In this document: positions 24,161-35,549 of the stretch, in pieces
Layout: every line of letters starts with the position of its first letter
How positions within the stretch are numbered: the first letter of the stretch is position 1
Assembly (NCBI GenBank): GCA_021234155.1
Contig: JAJEKV010000005.1
Span: forward strand, 21,961,584-22,025,583
Direction: 5' to 3'
DNA from: Isoetes taiwanensis
Taxonomy: Eukaryota; Streptophyta; Lycopodiopsida; Isoetales; Isoetaceae
Length of the DNA stretch: 64,000 bases
Made by a program: the position numbers and the translations under genes
The notes under the pieces: generated by a model
The model's database searches: none
Told to the model about the DNA's origin: nothing
The model's input: the letters and a program-made list of their open reading frames with translations, nothing else

Positions 24161-24515
24161 CTACTCGCTATCTATCCTGATGCATGGCACAAATGATAAA
24201 AATGAGCTTTCCATCTTGCGTGTGGCTGGCTTTTATGGTCGATCTAGAAGAGAAGGAGACTGTTTATCTTTAACGGTATGGATACTACAGATGGGATTCT
24301 TTTTCAGCCGACACAGAATAAAATTGTTCTTCTCTTGATCAAGAGAAGAAAGTACCGATTTGGCATACTTACCTTCAGATTCATTCTTATGCATGAACAG
24401 GTGGTTGTGCTCAGTTGGATCAGTTTGTCCACTGGGGTTATAATCATGTCTTTGCATTTTATGTTGTTATAATTGTGATTAGTAAATAAAGTCCTTCAAA
24501 AAAAAAAAAAAAAAA

Positions 24516-26077
24516 TGCCTTAAGTCTTAAAATACCCCAAGTATCTAAGACTTTTGTCTTACAGTCCAATCAAGGACGTAAAGACCCAATTAGCAATCCT
24601 AGAAAAAGGACAGGTGTAATCCTTTTTCCAGGCCAAGACTTGAGTCCAAAGAAGGTAAGAATCATAAACATATGGACATATAATAGTAATGAGCCCGCAG
24701 ATTATTTAAACAACTTTTTCTTTTTCTAAAGTATGACAGAATATTATTCATGTATCCAGATGAAATAAAGCCAAAAGACAAAAGATCAACATAATATATT
24801 TCATGGGGCAATAATTCCTTAACCAAAACAAAAAACATATGTTTATAGACTGCATTGTCTGAGAATAATATATCTTAAACTAAAGCAATTAAAATCAGAT
24901 CCATAAACTGTATTTTGTGCAATTTTCGTAAATAATAATAATCGCTTTTAGAGATCACCATCTTTCGTAATATGAGTTGTAGAGAATATAGCTCCCATGA
25001 AATGAACTACTAAAAGAAATCTGGAGGAGGAACTCCGTTACCCCAATAAAACCATAAGCAATTAGCCTTTGTAGGGTAAATGCCTAAGCTACCACAGGTA
25101 AGCTATGGAGTTACTCAGCAAACTGCCTTTCACCAAATTATCCTTTAGAAATAAACACATGTTAGATAGACATTACCAGATGTCTAAGTAAACAAGAAAG
25201 TATCCCAGTCTAAGTCTATTATTGGATAAACAAATCCAGATCCATATCATATCCTGCTTATGAAAGAAAATTATATCTAAGTTGTCATTGGTTTCCATAT
25301 GTGTGTAACTGCTTTCACACATCCATCAGATCTTTATCCTGGTTATGTTAACATTTTCCTCATCACCATCCACCATGTTTTACAGAATCGATCTACATGT
25401 AGCTTAACTTTACCATTTCCTCAAGACATTAATGATCATTTTTATGCTGCAGAAGAACATTCTATAAACTATGAGTTAAATGTTAGTTACAAATAACCAA
25501 TTAGTTGTGAGTCCTTTTACAATCTTACTTAACTTGTACCTTGTTCGACCGTCCTAAGATAACAAATAACATGTGTTTCTAACCGATCTAAGATCCAAAA
25601 CAGTAATGCATCAGACCTGATTCGCATTGTTGGTCTCATTATCCAGCATGTTTTGTGCAAGGTGCTTCTCCTTTTGTTGATGTTTATTCAAAATATTCCC
25701 AACTTTGGGATCCCTGATTTCAAGATACCGAGTAGGGAGTCAGGGTGTCCAAACCACTTGGGCTTCCACGCTCATTTCCATCCTTATCTTTTCCATCGAT
25801 CCGAGCTTTGGTCTTGGCAAGACCGATGGAAATCATAAATTTTCTTTCTCTTAGCAAAATTTTGCCTTTCTTCTTCCATCTTCCCGATTGTTCCCTTTGT
25901 TAAATCCTCCTTTCTTTCTACCCATTCGGTGGCAAATCAGCCTCAAAACATCATTCCGGAAATAGGCATCAGATAAGAAGAAATGAGGCTCTGCACTAAG
26001 TATTTGCCTGGATAAATACAAGAAGGAACTTCGCTAGGCATGCGAAGCGTTTGCGATTCAGCAGAAAATCCATCTGG
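24516..26077. other. Intergenic, no supported gene
   Basis: AT-rich stretch after the LINE 1 poly(A) tail. Short frames only, none with a recognisable domain. The segment 25690-25830 is slightly GC-richer but has no clear coding logic. Confidence 0.4.
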
Positions 26078-26560
26078 CCATCAAGTTCACCAAGATCGTT
26101 GGTCTTCGCTGGTCTCAGGCTAACACGCTCGAAAACCGGCGGGAAAGGTAAACCCTAAATTTCTGGAAAAGCTTTAATGGTCTTGAAAATTTTAACATAA
26201 GAAATCCATGGTCATTTTCCGACCTTGTGATATACACTTAAGCACCTTAGGAACGTCCAATTAAACTCCAACAAAATTCCCTTTTTGTTAGAAGACCAAG
26301 ATAATATCTCAGATTGACATACTTGATGAACAAGTTAGCATCGTTGGTCTTTGCCATTAGAAAACGGTCGGGAAATGCTAAACCTAAGTTCTTGGAAAAG
26401 CTTTAATGGTCTTATGGGTTTTAGCAATGTAAAACCCATGGTCCATCCCGACTTTATGACTTACACTTATTAAACAAAAGGAACCGTTTTAGTTAAGCTC
26501 CAACAAAAATCCTTTTTGTTAGAAAACAAAAGATAATATCATTCAAAAAAAAAAAAAACT
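26078..26560. repeat. Diverged two-unit tandem repeat, ~240 bp
   Basis: Both units carry ATCGTTGGTCTT, TGGAAAAGCTTTAATGGTCT, a CCATGGTC word, and end in CTCCAACAAAA(T/A).CC then TTTTTGTTAGAA. The second unit ends at an A13 tract (about 26547-26559), which suggests a transcribed or retroposed origin. No coding capacity seen. Confidence 0.75.
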
Positions 26561-28067
26561 AGCAAAAGGCACGCCAGAGGCTATAGAAAATGACGGCACA
26601 AGGAAATTAGGGCAAAGTCAATATAAATTGTATGGGAGGAGGGATAAACATGGAAAAAGGAAGCACATCATTTTATCCTAATGAGAATGCCTCCTCAGGC
26701 CTGAAGGGATGTCTCTATTAGATGCTAAAACATATCCCTTCAATAAGGATAGAAACAAATTAACAATCTTGTAAGAATTAAATGGCAGATAAAATAGGCA
26801 CGTCCTTAGTAAGGGAAGTTTATCACAATTTGTTGGGGCTGAACAAAGCCATGTTGATCTCTGTGATCAATTAAAGGTGCTTGAGATGCCACAAAACTTT
26901 TAATCTTGCAACATGTAAATCAAATTTTGGAGATATAACATTGGTCAGACTCACTATTGTTGTACAATAATGATGAAAAAAGAAGATGCTTTTGTAGATA
27001 ATTTTAGCTGCATTGATCACGCTTTGAGGCTTCTTAATGTCTACATTCTTTTGTTCAAATTAAACAGACCTCGTCCTGACCGTTCTAAGAAACAACCAAT
27101 ATAATCCAATATAATAGAAAACAAAAGGAAAGCAAATTGTCCATGAAAACCAACTCGCCTTGTAGATGAAATGAAAAGACTTGCTTTTTCCAACTTGTTT
27201 CGAAACAGGTTGAGATGGCATCGGCAACACCTTAAAACAATGTCAGATAAAAGCTTCATGTCTACAATTATCCATTGTCTGAGCTGTTGAGACTCTGTGT
27301 CCATGCACATAAGGTTGTAATTGCAACAATAACATGTTAAATGAACAGGTCTGAACATGTATACTTCATACCTCAATAGTCTTAAAATAATCACAAAATT
27401 AAATGGAAAGAATTAAAGGGACCTTCCAAGACAGACTATACATCAATAGTATAGTAAATAGAATGTTGGCCTCCAATTTTATGTAATGGGAGAATAGGCA
27501 TACCCTGCAAACTAAATGAAGAAAATAGAAGAAAATAACTAAATGAAGCCCATAGTGGATTGAACACATACCAAGAATTGATTCCAGACTTTAGTGCTAA
27601 ACATACATAAGTTCCAAATCTAGGAATATCATTAGAAGATTGGATGCATAACAGCCAAATTCCAATGTTCACCCTCATATTTAAGTCTTTTTTAAATGGC
27701 CAAAACATCACATTATTAGTGCATTGTTCTATCTGATTTGGCACTCAACAACATGTGGCAGTAGAACTGTTGCTAAAATGCAATCAAGTCACCTCATTCT
27801 GGGCCAGGTTCTGCCAATTCACATGAAGCTACTAGAAATTCGTGTAATTAATTAGAAATCCTATCCTTGGATAGTAACACTTCCCTGTACACCACAACAA
27901 ATAGTTGTCAATAAACAAATATTCAGGCTGTGATATGAGCGTCAACATAATGTGGAGAAGCATTATTCTTTACTTCTCTGACATAGTGAACATATCACTG
28001 CCTTTATGTATTGTGAGGCCATGCATCCTGAAGGATTTGAGATACGTCTGAGGCATCCATGGGTCAA
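26561..28067. other. No supported gene
   Basis: AT-rich. A minus-strand open stretch at 27041-27394 and another at 27436-27744 have no recognisable domain and no conserved copy in the window to test them against. Confidence 0.35.
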
Positions 28068-28265
28068 TTAGGGCAAATAGAGTACCATATAGTAAGCTTT
28101 TTTATCTGTAGAGCAAAGTTGCAGCAAGAAAGTTGTCTTTGACTCTGAAGGCTTTGGGGCCACATAGAGGTGTCTCTCAGAAAGAGCAAGTTGAACAAAG
28201 AGGCAATCACCTTTTTTGAGTCTGCTTACAGCTTCAACATATTTGATGCAAGCAAGCTTCACCAT
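28068..28265 (-). CDS. Possible exon, unrecognised (65 codons)
   Basis: Minus-strand stretch starting MVKLACIKYVEAVSRLKKGD with unusually protein-like composition for this region (charged and hydrophobic residues alternate, few low-complexity runs), followed by a possible donor (ATG|GTACTC) before the stop. It is isolated, with no other clear exons nearby, and I cannot assign a family. Could be chance. Confidence 0.2.
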   Translation of the reverse strand: MVKLACIKYVEAVSRLKKGDCLFVQLALSERHLYVAPKPSESKTTFLLQLCSTDKKAYYMVLYLP

Positions 28266-31200
28266 AATATCCCTGCTATGTCCAGTTTTAGAAGTAGTTG
28301 AAGTTCCAAAAGAACCTCTTTTTTAGCTAGCAGAGAAAAAAAGGCCACACTTTCCGCTGCAACAACTATAGATCATAGTTGAACATCCTTTCCATGTAAT
28401 GTAGCAATTTATATGATCAGAAACTATATTACTGAAAAAAGAAGTTCAGAATGTATAGCAATGGTCATCGAAACAACATGAAGCATGCCACGCCCAAGAT
28501 ATGCATGATGATTTACTTGGCTTCAATTGTCGCTTCTAGAAGTTTAATCTTTAATTACATGCCACCTACAATAAAACACTCGAGGCTCTACACCTACCAA
28601 GGAAACAAAGAATAAATCATCTCCTACATGAAATGCATCATGAAATGCAGGGTATATATGATCAACCTAGCTTTTGCAAGTTTTGAATATGTCATGCCGC
28701 AAATGCACATCATATTTTATCAAGCATTAATCGTGATATCGTTGTGCATGAGCACACACTCGTAAGCAAGATCATATCGAAAACAATATTCTATAATTGT
28801 GACATATCTAAACAATACCAAAGTTATGCAATATTAGCTAGAGAACCTGGAATTGTTGCAATTGATAAGAAACAAGCACTTACAAGCAAGATTGTTGCTA
28901 TCTAGTGAGCTATCTAGTGAGTCGTGGTGAAGGGATGAGCAAGTGAAGGGGTCATTTGAAATGGAATGTACTAGCCTGCAACTCCAAGATAAATAAATGA
29001 AGAAACTTGCAACTTGCATCCCAGAATCAGACATCAATGGGATGGTAAAGAAAATGTAAGATGAAAAGTTCAGTGGAATAGAAACAATAAACTTCCATAA
29101 GCATGACCGGTAAGTTGACTCGAGAGAGAGGACCTGGTAAGTTGCATGCATTATTTGGTCGAGGCTCTTATGCGAGAGGTATAAGCCATGTACAAGAGAA
29201 GCCAGAAGGTGAAGGCTCCATACTTTCCATCTATGCAGATATTTAGCATTTATGCTAATGCAAAAAGTTGCATGACAAATACATGCCTATAGAACAAAAT
29301 CGGCCTAATCAACAACTCAAGTGTAGGTGTAAAATTCACGAGAGCACTCACCGCAATTTATACGCTTAGAACATACCTCAAGCAAATGTGAGCTCGTTTA
29401 CAAAAGCAACTCCAATTCTTCCAACTTTTCAAGACAGTTACCTTTCCAAAACTATAACAGAGAATTGTGCAAAAGGGGAAGAAAGGAGGAATTAAATCCA
29501 GGAATCCACTAGACTTTTCAGTACAAGAACCTGGCAAAACCAAAATCTGTCCATGTCATTCTTTTTGGAATTAAAGTAAGGAAATTGAAGGCGTAATTAG
29601 GAAATGTAAGTCACGGGTTGCCTAGCCGGACATAAGCACATCATATAAGGCGATTTTATAATGAACTAGCTATATTAACCGGGCATAGAAGGGCAACTTT
29701 AAAAGCAAGTTTGGCATGGCCTCGCGAAGATATCGCAAAGCGCCGGGTAGTGGCTTTGCATCGCTGGCAAAGATGGCAAAGCATGACCACTGCCATCTCC
29801 ACAAAGTTCTCGCTTTTATGGGAAGATATCGAAGAGATAACAGAGACAGTACCACCATTAGGCTATGTTACTACAACAATTCTTGTGTTTACACGCAAAG
29901 GGCATGGTTTTAATACGCATCAGGGTGCAAAAAGTACGGATTCACATGGAAGACTCAAGTTTCAGTTCCAGTCCTTTGTGAGACCTGGATATGCCTTCAT
30001 GTAACTAGCTTCTAACACTAACAAGTGCAAATTGTTTTCATACATCTACTTTGGCAGACCCTATATGCTACCAAAATCTTTTATAATAAAAAGGACTGAA
30101 CACATGTTACGGAGGTCTCAGAATTCTTTTCTTCACATGAAAATGTGTATGAAAGTAGCTCTCATGGCTCTTCAAACTGGGAAGGTCTAAAGAACATTCT
30201 GACCATTTAGTAGAAATTTTGAAGTTGCCCCATCCATGGGTGTTTCAGAGATGTGAAAACGGTTTCCCTGTGGATATTCAATTATTGCCTGTTTGAGAAA
30301 GTGTCAGTTCCTTGCTATTCCTCTACCAATAAAGGTGGAAGGTGTGATCTAGGTTTGAGAGCAGAAATATTCTTTATGCCTCATAGAACACTAAGAATCA
30401 TAAATTGCTGTCCATATCTGGCTGATTTCACACCTAACTAAACCAACATCAGACTAATAAATGCCATAAGGTTTTGGAGATCGATGGTTTGGTGCACAAT
30501 GCTAATGCATTTTCTCAGCTATGAGCTGATCTGAGCTGGTCCACCAAGCAACACTGATAATGCCCGTAGCTTCTCAAACTTTTCTCATTTTTATATTTTA
30601 CGCTGAAGAATGAACTGAGATTGATTTTTGCAGGTTTCAATGCTGTACTGGCGATGGCAGATTATTAATCATGAACTCTGTTTCACAATGTGATTGGCAG
30701 ATGAGCTCTCATGAGTTCTATTTGATTTTCTTACTTTTTACTCCTATAATAGCTATCCGTTCCATGAATAGACACTGAAGTGAACAGCCGATGGCAGTTC
30801 CGACAACTAGGATATGAGCTTTGTCTACGGTGAGACATCTAGAGACATTGCACTGAGCAACAGAACTTATCTGCTAACAGTCATTTTCCCCTGTTTTTGG
30901 CAGAGTATAGGGTGAAGTCGCTATGAATATGTCAATGAAATACCATGGTGCTCCCCTTCTCTGACTATCCAATAAATTATAAAGGAGCTTCTCCTGCTTC
31001 AACATTTAAACGGACCGATCTAATTCTAGGCAAAAACAGAGAACAAAGAATCAAGAAAAGAAAAGAATCAATACCTTGCTAGAAGTAATAGACGGAGGAG
31101 CCTGGCGTTGAAATCGTCTTTCTCTGATTAACAAACCTGGCAGACCAGAAAAACCAATAACGGCAACTACAAAATACTTTACCTTGGATCAAAGAAGAAA

Positions 31201-31690
31201 AGAAAGCTTCCTATGGAGGAAGACAGAGAATACCAAGCACCGGGCAAGAAACATGACAGATGTTTCTCCTTTGTTTGTTTCTAGAGACGCTAAAAACGCG
31301 AATTCAGAAACATGCAGAGAAGAAATCAACAGGTCGGTCGCTTTGTCAGTTGCTAGGGTGAATCAACAGGTTTGTCAGATAAGAAAATTTGGCCTTGGGT
31401 TTTGAACGGGATGATGGATCTACATATCGGATTTAGCTCACGATTTAGCTTCTAATTATGGTGAAAGTGAGATGTATTTGCCAATCAACACGGAGACATA
31501 AAAGGATTAGAACCGTAATGCAGCAAGCAAAGTTTAGCCATCACGCCCAAGATGTATACAAAGACACAAACATGGAGCCGAGACGCGAGGCTCCATGCTC
31601 GAGCCAGTACGAGGCATACCTTTCCGCTCTTGCCTTTGCGTGCCATCGCTAAGACCTCGGGTTGCACCTCCTCCCATCTCCGTTCATATT
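28266..31690. other. No supported gene; scattered short frames
   Basis: Mostly AT-rich. A GC-richer island at 29711-30004 is open in two plus-strand frames (97 and 65 codons) but neither resembles a known family. No mobile element termini recognised. Confidence 0.35.
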
Positions 31691-31857
31691 TTTTTTGGCA
31701 TTTTTGAATTTCCCCAGCCCTTGATTTCTAAAATTTAGAATCTAACGATGAAAGTTAATGCCACGTCAGTGTTTGCTGAGTTGGAGGTGCTACGTGGATA
31801 GTCTAGAATTGCAAGAAGGGGTGCACGCTTGGTTAGGGCCGGGCGTAAAAAAAAAAA

Positions 31858-31930
31858 AAAAAAATTTCAAACTTGAGACCCTAGTGTGTAAGACTAACGT
31901 GATAACCAACTACACCATGAAAGCAATATC
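31858..31930 (-). repeat. tRNA-Val-like relic / SINE head
   Basis: On the minus strand the sequence reads TGGTGTAGTTGGTTATCACG (a good pol III A box, TGGTGTAGTTGG), an anticodon arm TTAGT-CTTACAC-ACTAG with anticodon TAC (Val), then a degenerate T arm and B box (GTTTGAAA), immediately followed by an 18-T tract (rendered as A's at 31847-31864). The acceptor stem is not closed, so this is a tRNA-derived relic rather than a working tRNA gene. Plant SINEs often have such heads. Confidence 0.65.
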
Positions 31931-32479
31931 AAAATTAGTGGCTATAAAAAGTAAATTAATAGCCCTTTCTATTGTACTTGTGGCAAAAACACATCGGACT
32001 ATTTGTCTACAAAAATAAGCAATGTTTTTTGTGTACATTGTTTTGAAGGCTCTACCCCCAATTGAGAATACATCCTCCCATAAAGTAAAGTAAAAAGCCC
32101 TAGTGTGGAATTTTAACGTCCACAGAAAGCAAGTTGTAGCTTATGGGACATTTTATAGCATGCCCAGATGGGTCCTGCCACCTTAGCATTATGCCACCCA
32201 TTCTATATGTAATAATATTCAACATATTTCTACATTAGCCAATGACAACATGCAGGTTAAACAAGGCAGCCAAGTGGCATGTGTGCACTGATGCCATGTG
32301 ACAGTTTTGCATTTACGTCAGTCGCGAGCATGCACATAGTTTTACGGACTATATATGGAGCATCTAGTTTTACCAAACCATTCCGGTTCAACGCCAATCT
32401 TGACTAAAGCGTGTGAACTGCTCTTGTAATGTTGTACCCATTCTATATAAATAAAGATTTTATTTTTTTTTTTTTTTTT

Positions 32480-32660
32480 TCAATTTGGTGTCGTTTTGGC
32501 TTCGGCCTTGGCAATATTGCGGTAAATATACTATACATATATATGCATGTACACAACATACATAAGCATACACATATCCAAGATATTTGAGTATGGAATG
32601 GATTCGAACCTCTAACCTCTTTATCACAGGCAAATATTTTACCATTCTAAATATTACAAT
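32480..32660 (-). mobile_element. tRNA-derived SINE-like element, minus orientation
   Basis: Minus strand reads TAGAATGGTAAAATATTTGC, then CTGTGATAAAGAGGTTAGAGG and a perfect B box GGTTCGAATCC, then CATTCCATACTC, ATATCTTG and an AT-rich (TATATATG) tail. Its diverged partner lies in opposite orientation at 32690-32840. The head resembles a tRNA 3' half. Family not identified. Confidence 0.6.
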
Positions 32661-32689
32661 ATTATATATGAAGCAGATAGATTTGTTAC

Positions 32690-32840
32690 ATGTAGAATGG
32701 GTGGCATGATGACAAGGTATTTATTTGTGACAAGAGGTTAGAGTTTTGAATTCATTCTATTCTCGAATATCTTGTCTTGTATATATATATCTGTATATTG
32801 TGTATGTGCATACATACCTATATTTATGAACTTGCTTGCA
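32690..32840 (+). mobile_element. tRNA-derived SINE-like element, plus orientation
   Basis: Plus strand reads TAGAATGGGTGGCATGATGA, GGTATTTATTTGTGACAAGA, GGTTAGAGTTTTGAATTC, CATTCTATTCTCGAATATCT and an ATATAT tail, matching the reverse complement of 32480-32660 over most of its length. The B box is decayed (GTTTTGAATTC). Together the two form an inverted pair about 30 bp apart. Confidence 0.6.
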
Positions 32841-34482
32841 CATTAGTTTTTAAAAAAGCGGCTTCGTTATAACCATATACCCTTCTGCTATTGGCTTGTG
32901 GTCATAGGATAATCTAACATGTCATAGCATAATCTAACATCTTTAAACGAGAATCCCTCGGTGCATTAGCATCTTGTTTCTAGAGTGAATTAACATAAGG
33001 TCTACAGTGGCAACTTATATGTCCGTGTTCCATTCGATTTTGTTACATGACTCTTAAGAGTCCAATGAAATGTGATAAATATTTCATTTCATATATTAAT
33101 TAGATATCCTACAGAGTTGTATAATGAGTGAAATTCAAACTCATGAAAGTTAAATGAGAAAGTCGGTTTACAATTAGGTGTCCAAGTATGCAATGTTTAT
33201 GTATTTCCTCTTATCAGTGCGGTAAGAATGCTTGATTGCAGTATTACAAAGCATTATGACTAGAAGTGTAAAAGAACATTAAATACTTAGAAGGCAAAGA
33301 ATAAATATCATGGAAAACAAAGAATAAATACTTTATGATAAAGAATGGCTTTTTTGATGTATAAATTTTTTTAAAGCCTCAAAATAGCTTTATCTTTTAT
33401 TTAGTGACATCTTCACAGGATTGATCTTCCCACAGAATCACCAAACCTCCCCGATCAGGTTCCATTCTGAAGATCTCGTTTCGGGATACCTGACATTGTT
33501 AGGTACTTTCCAGAGGGCTGTTAGTCCATTGGACTTATCCAAGACGTTCAAAAATCCATTTTATTTGGAATCACAATGGATAAATACCTCCAAAAAAATC
33601 ACTAAGCTATTATTCCACCACAGGAATCATAAAGATTTTATCCCTGTCGATAGTAACACCCACCATAATATTCTCCCTCGTGGAATCTCCAGCATACTCC
33701 ACCAGACAAAATAACCCATCATTTATTCCGCTAGAAGGAATCACTTGCTTCTCGATTCCTGGGAAAGGAATCATTACGTTGTAATTCTCTAGGAAGGAAT
33801 CAACCCACAACATGGAAACCTAGACATCAATCGACACCCGCCATATATTGGGCATGCCATCTTGACCGTTCGCTCGACAAGGTAATCACAGCCGTTGATC
33901 CCGGGATTCTCACCCATGGAATCACCACATAAACATTCCCCCAAAGGGATATCCACTGGCATTATCTCTGCCCATGGGATCACGCGTCTATGTGTGTTTC
34001 TTACGAGGCTTATCACTTCATTATATATTCCGTGATCGTTGAATCATCGAACTCTACCCTCTCATGTCTGCCACGTATTAATATCCTGCCATCTGGTAAT
34101 GACCAGTTGACGGCTCCAAAAGCGTCATCTATTTTGCATGCTTTGCTTTTAGATTTTCAGGGCAAACACAATTGAATGAATATGTTCTTGACATCCAGCC
34201 ACCAATACCAGTCTATGGAATCAACCTACCCTGGTTAGACGGCTAAGATGACAATTTGAATCTGTTCTTTTAGGAGGGCGGCTGGGAGATGAGGCAAGCA
34301 GAGAGGTAGAAGCAATACATAAGTTGTTCATTGTGTCAGTATCCAAGTCAGGAAGCCAAGGCTTGCACCAAGTATCAGTATCCAAGTGTCATTGTGTCAG
34401 TATCCAAGTGATGATGATGGCACGAGCCAGGCTTGCACCCCAAGTAATGGCCTTCCTCTTAACATTTTACCATCAAGGGGCA
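32841..34482. other. No supported gene
   Basis: AT-rich. The word GGAATCA(C) recurs about eight times between 33565 and 33985 at irregular spacing. Between 34325 and 34420 short words CAGTATCCAAGT and AGGCTTGCACC are repeated two or three times. No domain in the 97-codon frame at 33421-33714. Confidence 0.35.
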
Positions 34483-34536
34483 AAAAACAACATGGACGAA
34501 CGTCAGATGCTTCTGACGTTCGTCCATGTTGTTTTT
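34483..34536. repeat. Perfect 25-bp inverted repeat with 4-nt loop
   Basis: Arms 34483-34507 and 34512-34536 are exact reverse complements around the loop TGCT. The core GGACGAACGTCAGA is mixed-sequence, so the match is not due to low complexity. Could fold into a stable hairpin RNA or be the collapsed remains of an inverted-repeat element. Confidence 0.93.
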
Positions 34537-34685
34537 ACTAGTAAACAATAAAAATATTAATAAAAAAACCATGTAATAATATAATAAATATAAATATCCA
34601 TGTTTTTTTTTAGATTTTATCAAATGTTTCTTTCTAAGATTTAGATTCATACAACGTTTATGATATTTAGAAAGCATTTGATTGA

Positions 34686-34865
34686 AGGGTGCCTGAACCC
34701 GATACATCTAGTCCTCTCCATTTGAAATGGAGTCGACCAGTACCACGCAACCTTTCAAATCTTTTGTAATCTATGAAGATTGAAACTTCTGTTCTAAGGT
34801 GCATAAACCCGATACATCTAGTCTTCTCCATTCGGGATGGAGCCGACCAGTACCTTGATCATGCA
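34686..34865. repeat. Two-unit tandem repeat, period ~112 bp
   Basis: Both units contain AACCCGATACATCTAGTC, CTCTCCATT or TTCTCCATT, GGAGTCGACCAGTACC or GGAGCCGACCAGTACC, then an ATGCATCC- or ACGCAACC-type word and a T-rich stretch. Confidence 0.88.
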
Positions 34866-35059
34866 TCCCTCAAGTTTTTAACATACTTTCAAGATTCAAT
34901 CTTCTAATCTATTAGCATTTGGAGGTGTTTAACTCTAAAACCACAAAGATTAACAAACTAGCCGAGATCTTTCCTTATGAAGACCCACGGGCGCAAAAAA
35001 ATCCGAAAGAAATGAGACAAAATAACAATGGAATGGAAAAAATAACCCGGGCGGTTCCC

Positions 35060-35365
35060 GCCATATTTAACGTCGTTTATCGACGTCTGTGTAACGTCGT
35101 TCAACGACGCCAAGCCGACGTGGCTTGACACCCAGGCATGCCACGTCAGCTCGGGGCATCGGATGCCGCCTCATATGACACGTCAGTTACCAGCTCGGAC
35201 GTCATTTAACGACGTGTAACTGATGTGGCTTGACACCCAGGCATGCCACGTCAGATAGGGGGCGTCAGATGCCCCCTCAGATGCCACGTCAGATGATCAA
35301 GACGTCGTTCAACGACGTCAAATGATCATAACATCGTTAAACGACGAACTGTGCTTGTGTGTCCA
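35060..35365. mobile_element. Degenerate CACTA-type terminus with palindromic subterminal repeats
   Basis: Packed with ACGTCGTTnAACGACG palindromes (ACGTCGTTTATCGACGT, AACGTCGTTCAACGACG, GACGTCGTTCAACGACGTC) and a 105-bp direct repeat of a hairpin with GACGTGGC / GCCACGTC arms (near 35118-35150 and 35223-35255). It ends near 35363 in CGAACTGTGCTTGTGTG, which resembles the cleaner terminus at 36772-36788. Clustered short palindromes next to a terminus are typical of CACTA elements. Confidence 0.6.
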
Positions 35366-35402
35366 ACATGCATGTCGTGGCATGGTGTTGGTGCCAAATA
35401 CG

Positions 35403-35440
35403 AACCCTAACACTAACCCTAACCCTAACCCTAACCCTAC
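35403..35440. repeat. Interstitial telomere-like (CCCTAA)n
   Basis: Four perfect CCCTAA units plus flanking imperfect ones. The six-base form (TTAGGG) is seen, not the seven-base Arabidopsis type. It lies between the two CACTA-like termini. Confidence 0.9.
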
Positions 35441-35549
35441 ATCCACGTTATAAGTGGATCCATCAGTAGCTGCTGTTATTCTTATCTTTTGAGTGTTCTT
35501 GCCTATCTTGCTATAATGGTCCGTGATTTAAAGACCACCTTAGCGATAT

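Larger units (their letters stand above)
20740..24515 (+). mobile_element. LINE 1: 5'-truncated L1-like LINE, plus strand, interrupted
   Basis: Plus-strand remnants of the C-terminal part of an L1-type ORF2: HSYPNASLFLKGLLVAW (near 20905), CWWIPLQDIPENVPLS, then a zf-RVT-like segment in broken frames at 21430-21640 (words such as PLCK and VESIEHCSFLCE). The upstream catalytic RT part is absent, so the element is 5'-truncated near 20740. The sequence stops at 21664, where LINE 2 is inserted, and resumes at 24150. It ends with AATAAA at 24485-24490 and an A17-18 tail at 24498-24515. Shares its downstream region with LINE 2 (same family). Non-functional. Confidence 0.85.

Noticed and set aside
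27041-27394. 117-codon minus-strand frame
   Set aside because: Hydrophobic, Cys/Phe-rich translation typical of AT-rich intergenic DNA; no domain and no splice logic.
29711-30004. 97-codon frame in a GC-richer island
   Set aside because: Two overlapping frames are open, neither resembles a protein family, and there is no second copy to test for constraint.
32340-32480. TATATATGG ... CTATATAAATAAAG segment resembling a pararetroviral or LTR promoter/poly(A) region
   Set aside because: No coat, movement or RT motif nearby; the similarity is limited to AT-rich TATA and AATAAA words common in intergenic DNA.
33421-33714. 97-codon plus-strand frame with repeated GGAATCA words
   Set aside because: Opposite strand is equally open, no domain recognised, and the repeated word is too irregular to call an array.
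33565-33985. Possible CRISPR-like array of GGAATCAC words
   Set aside because: Words are only 7-8 bases, spacing is irregular (about 28 to 120 bp), and the sequence is a plant nuclear genome.
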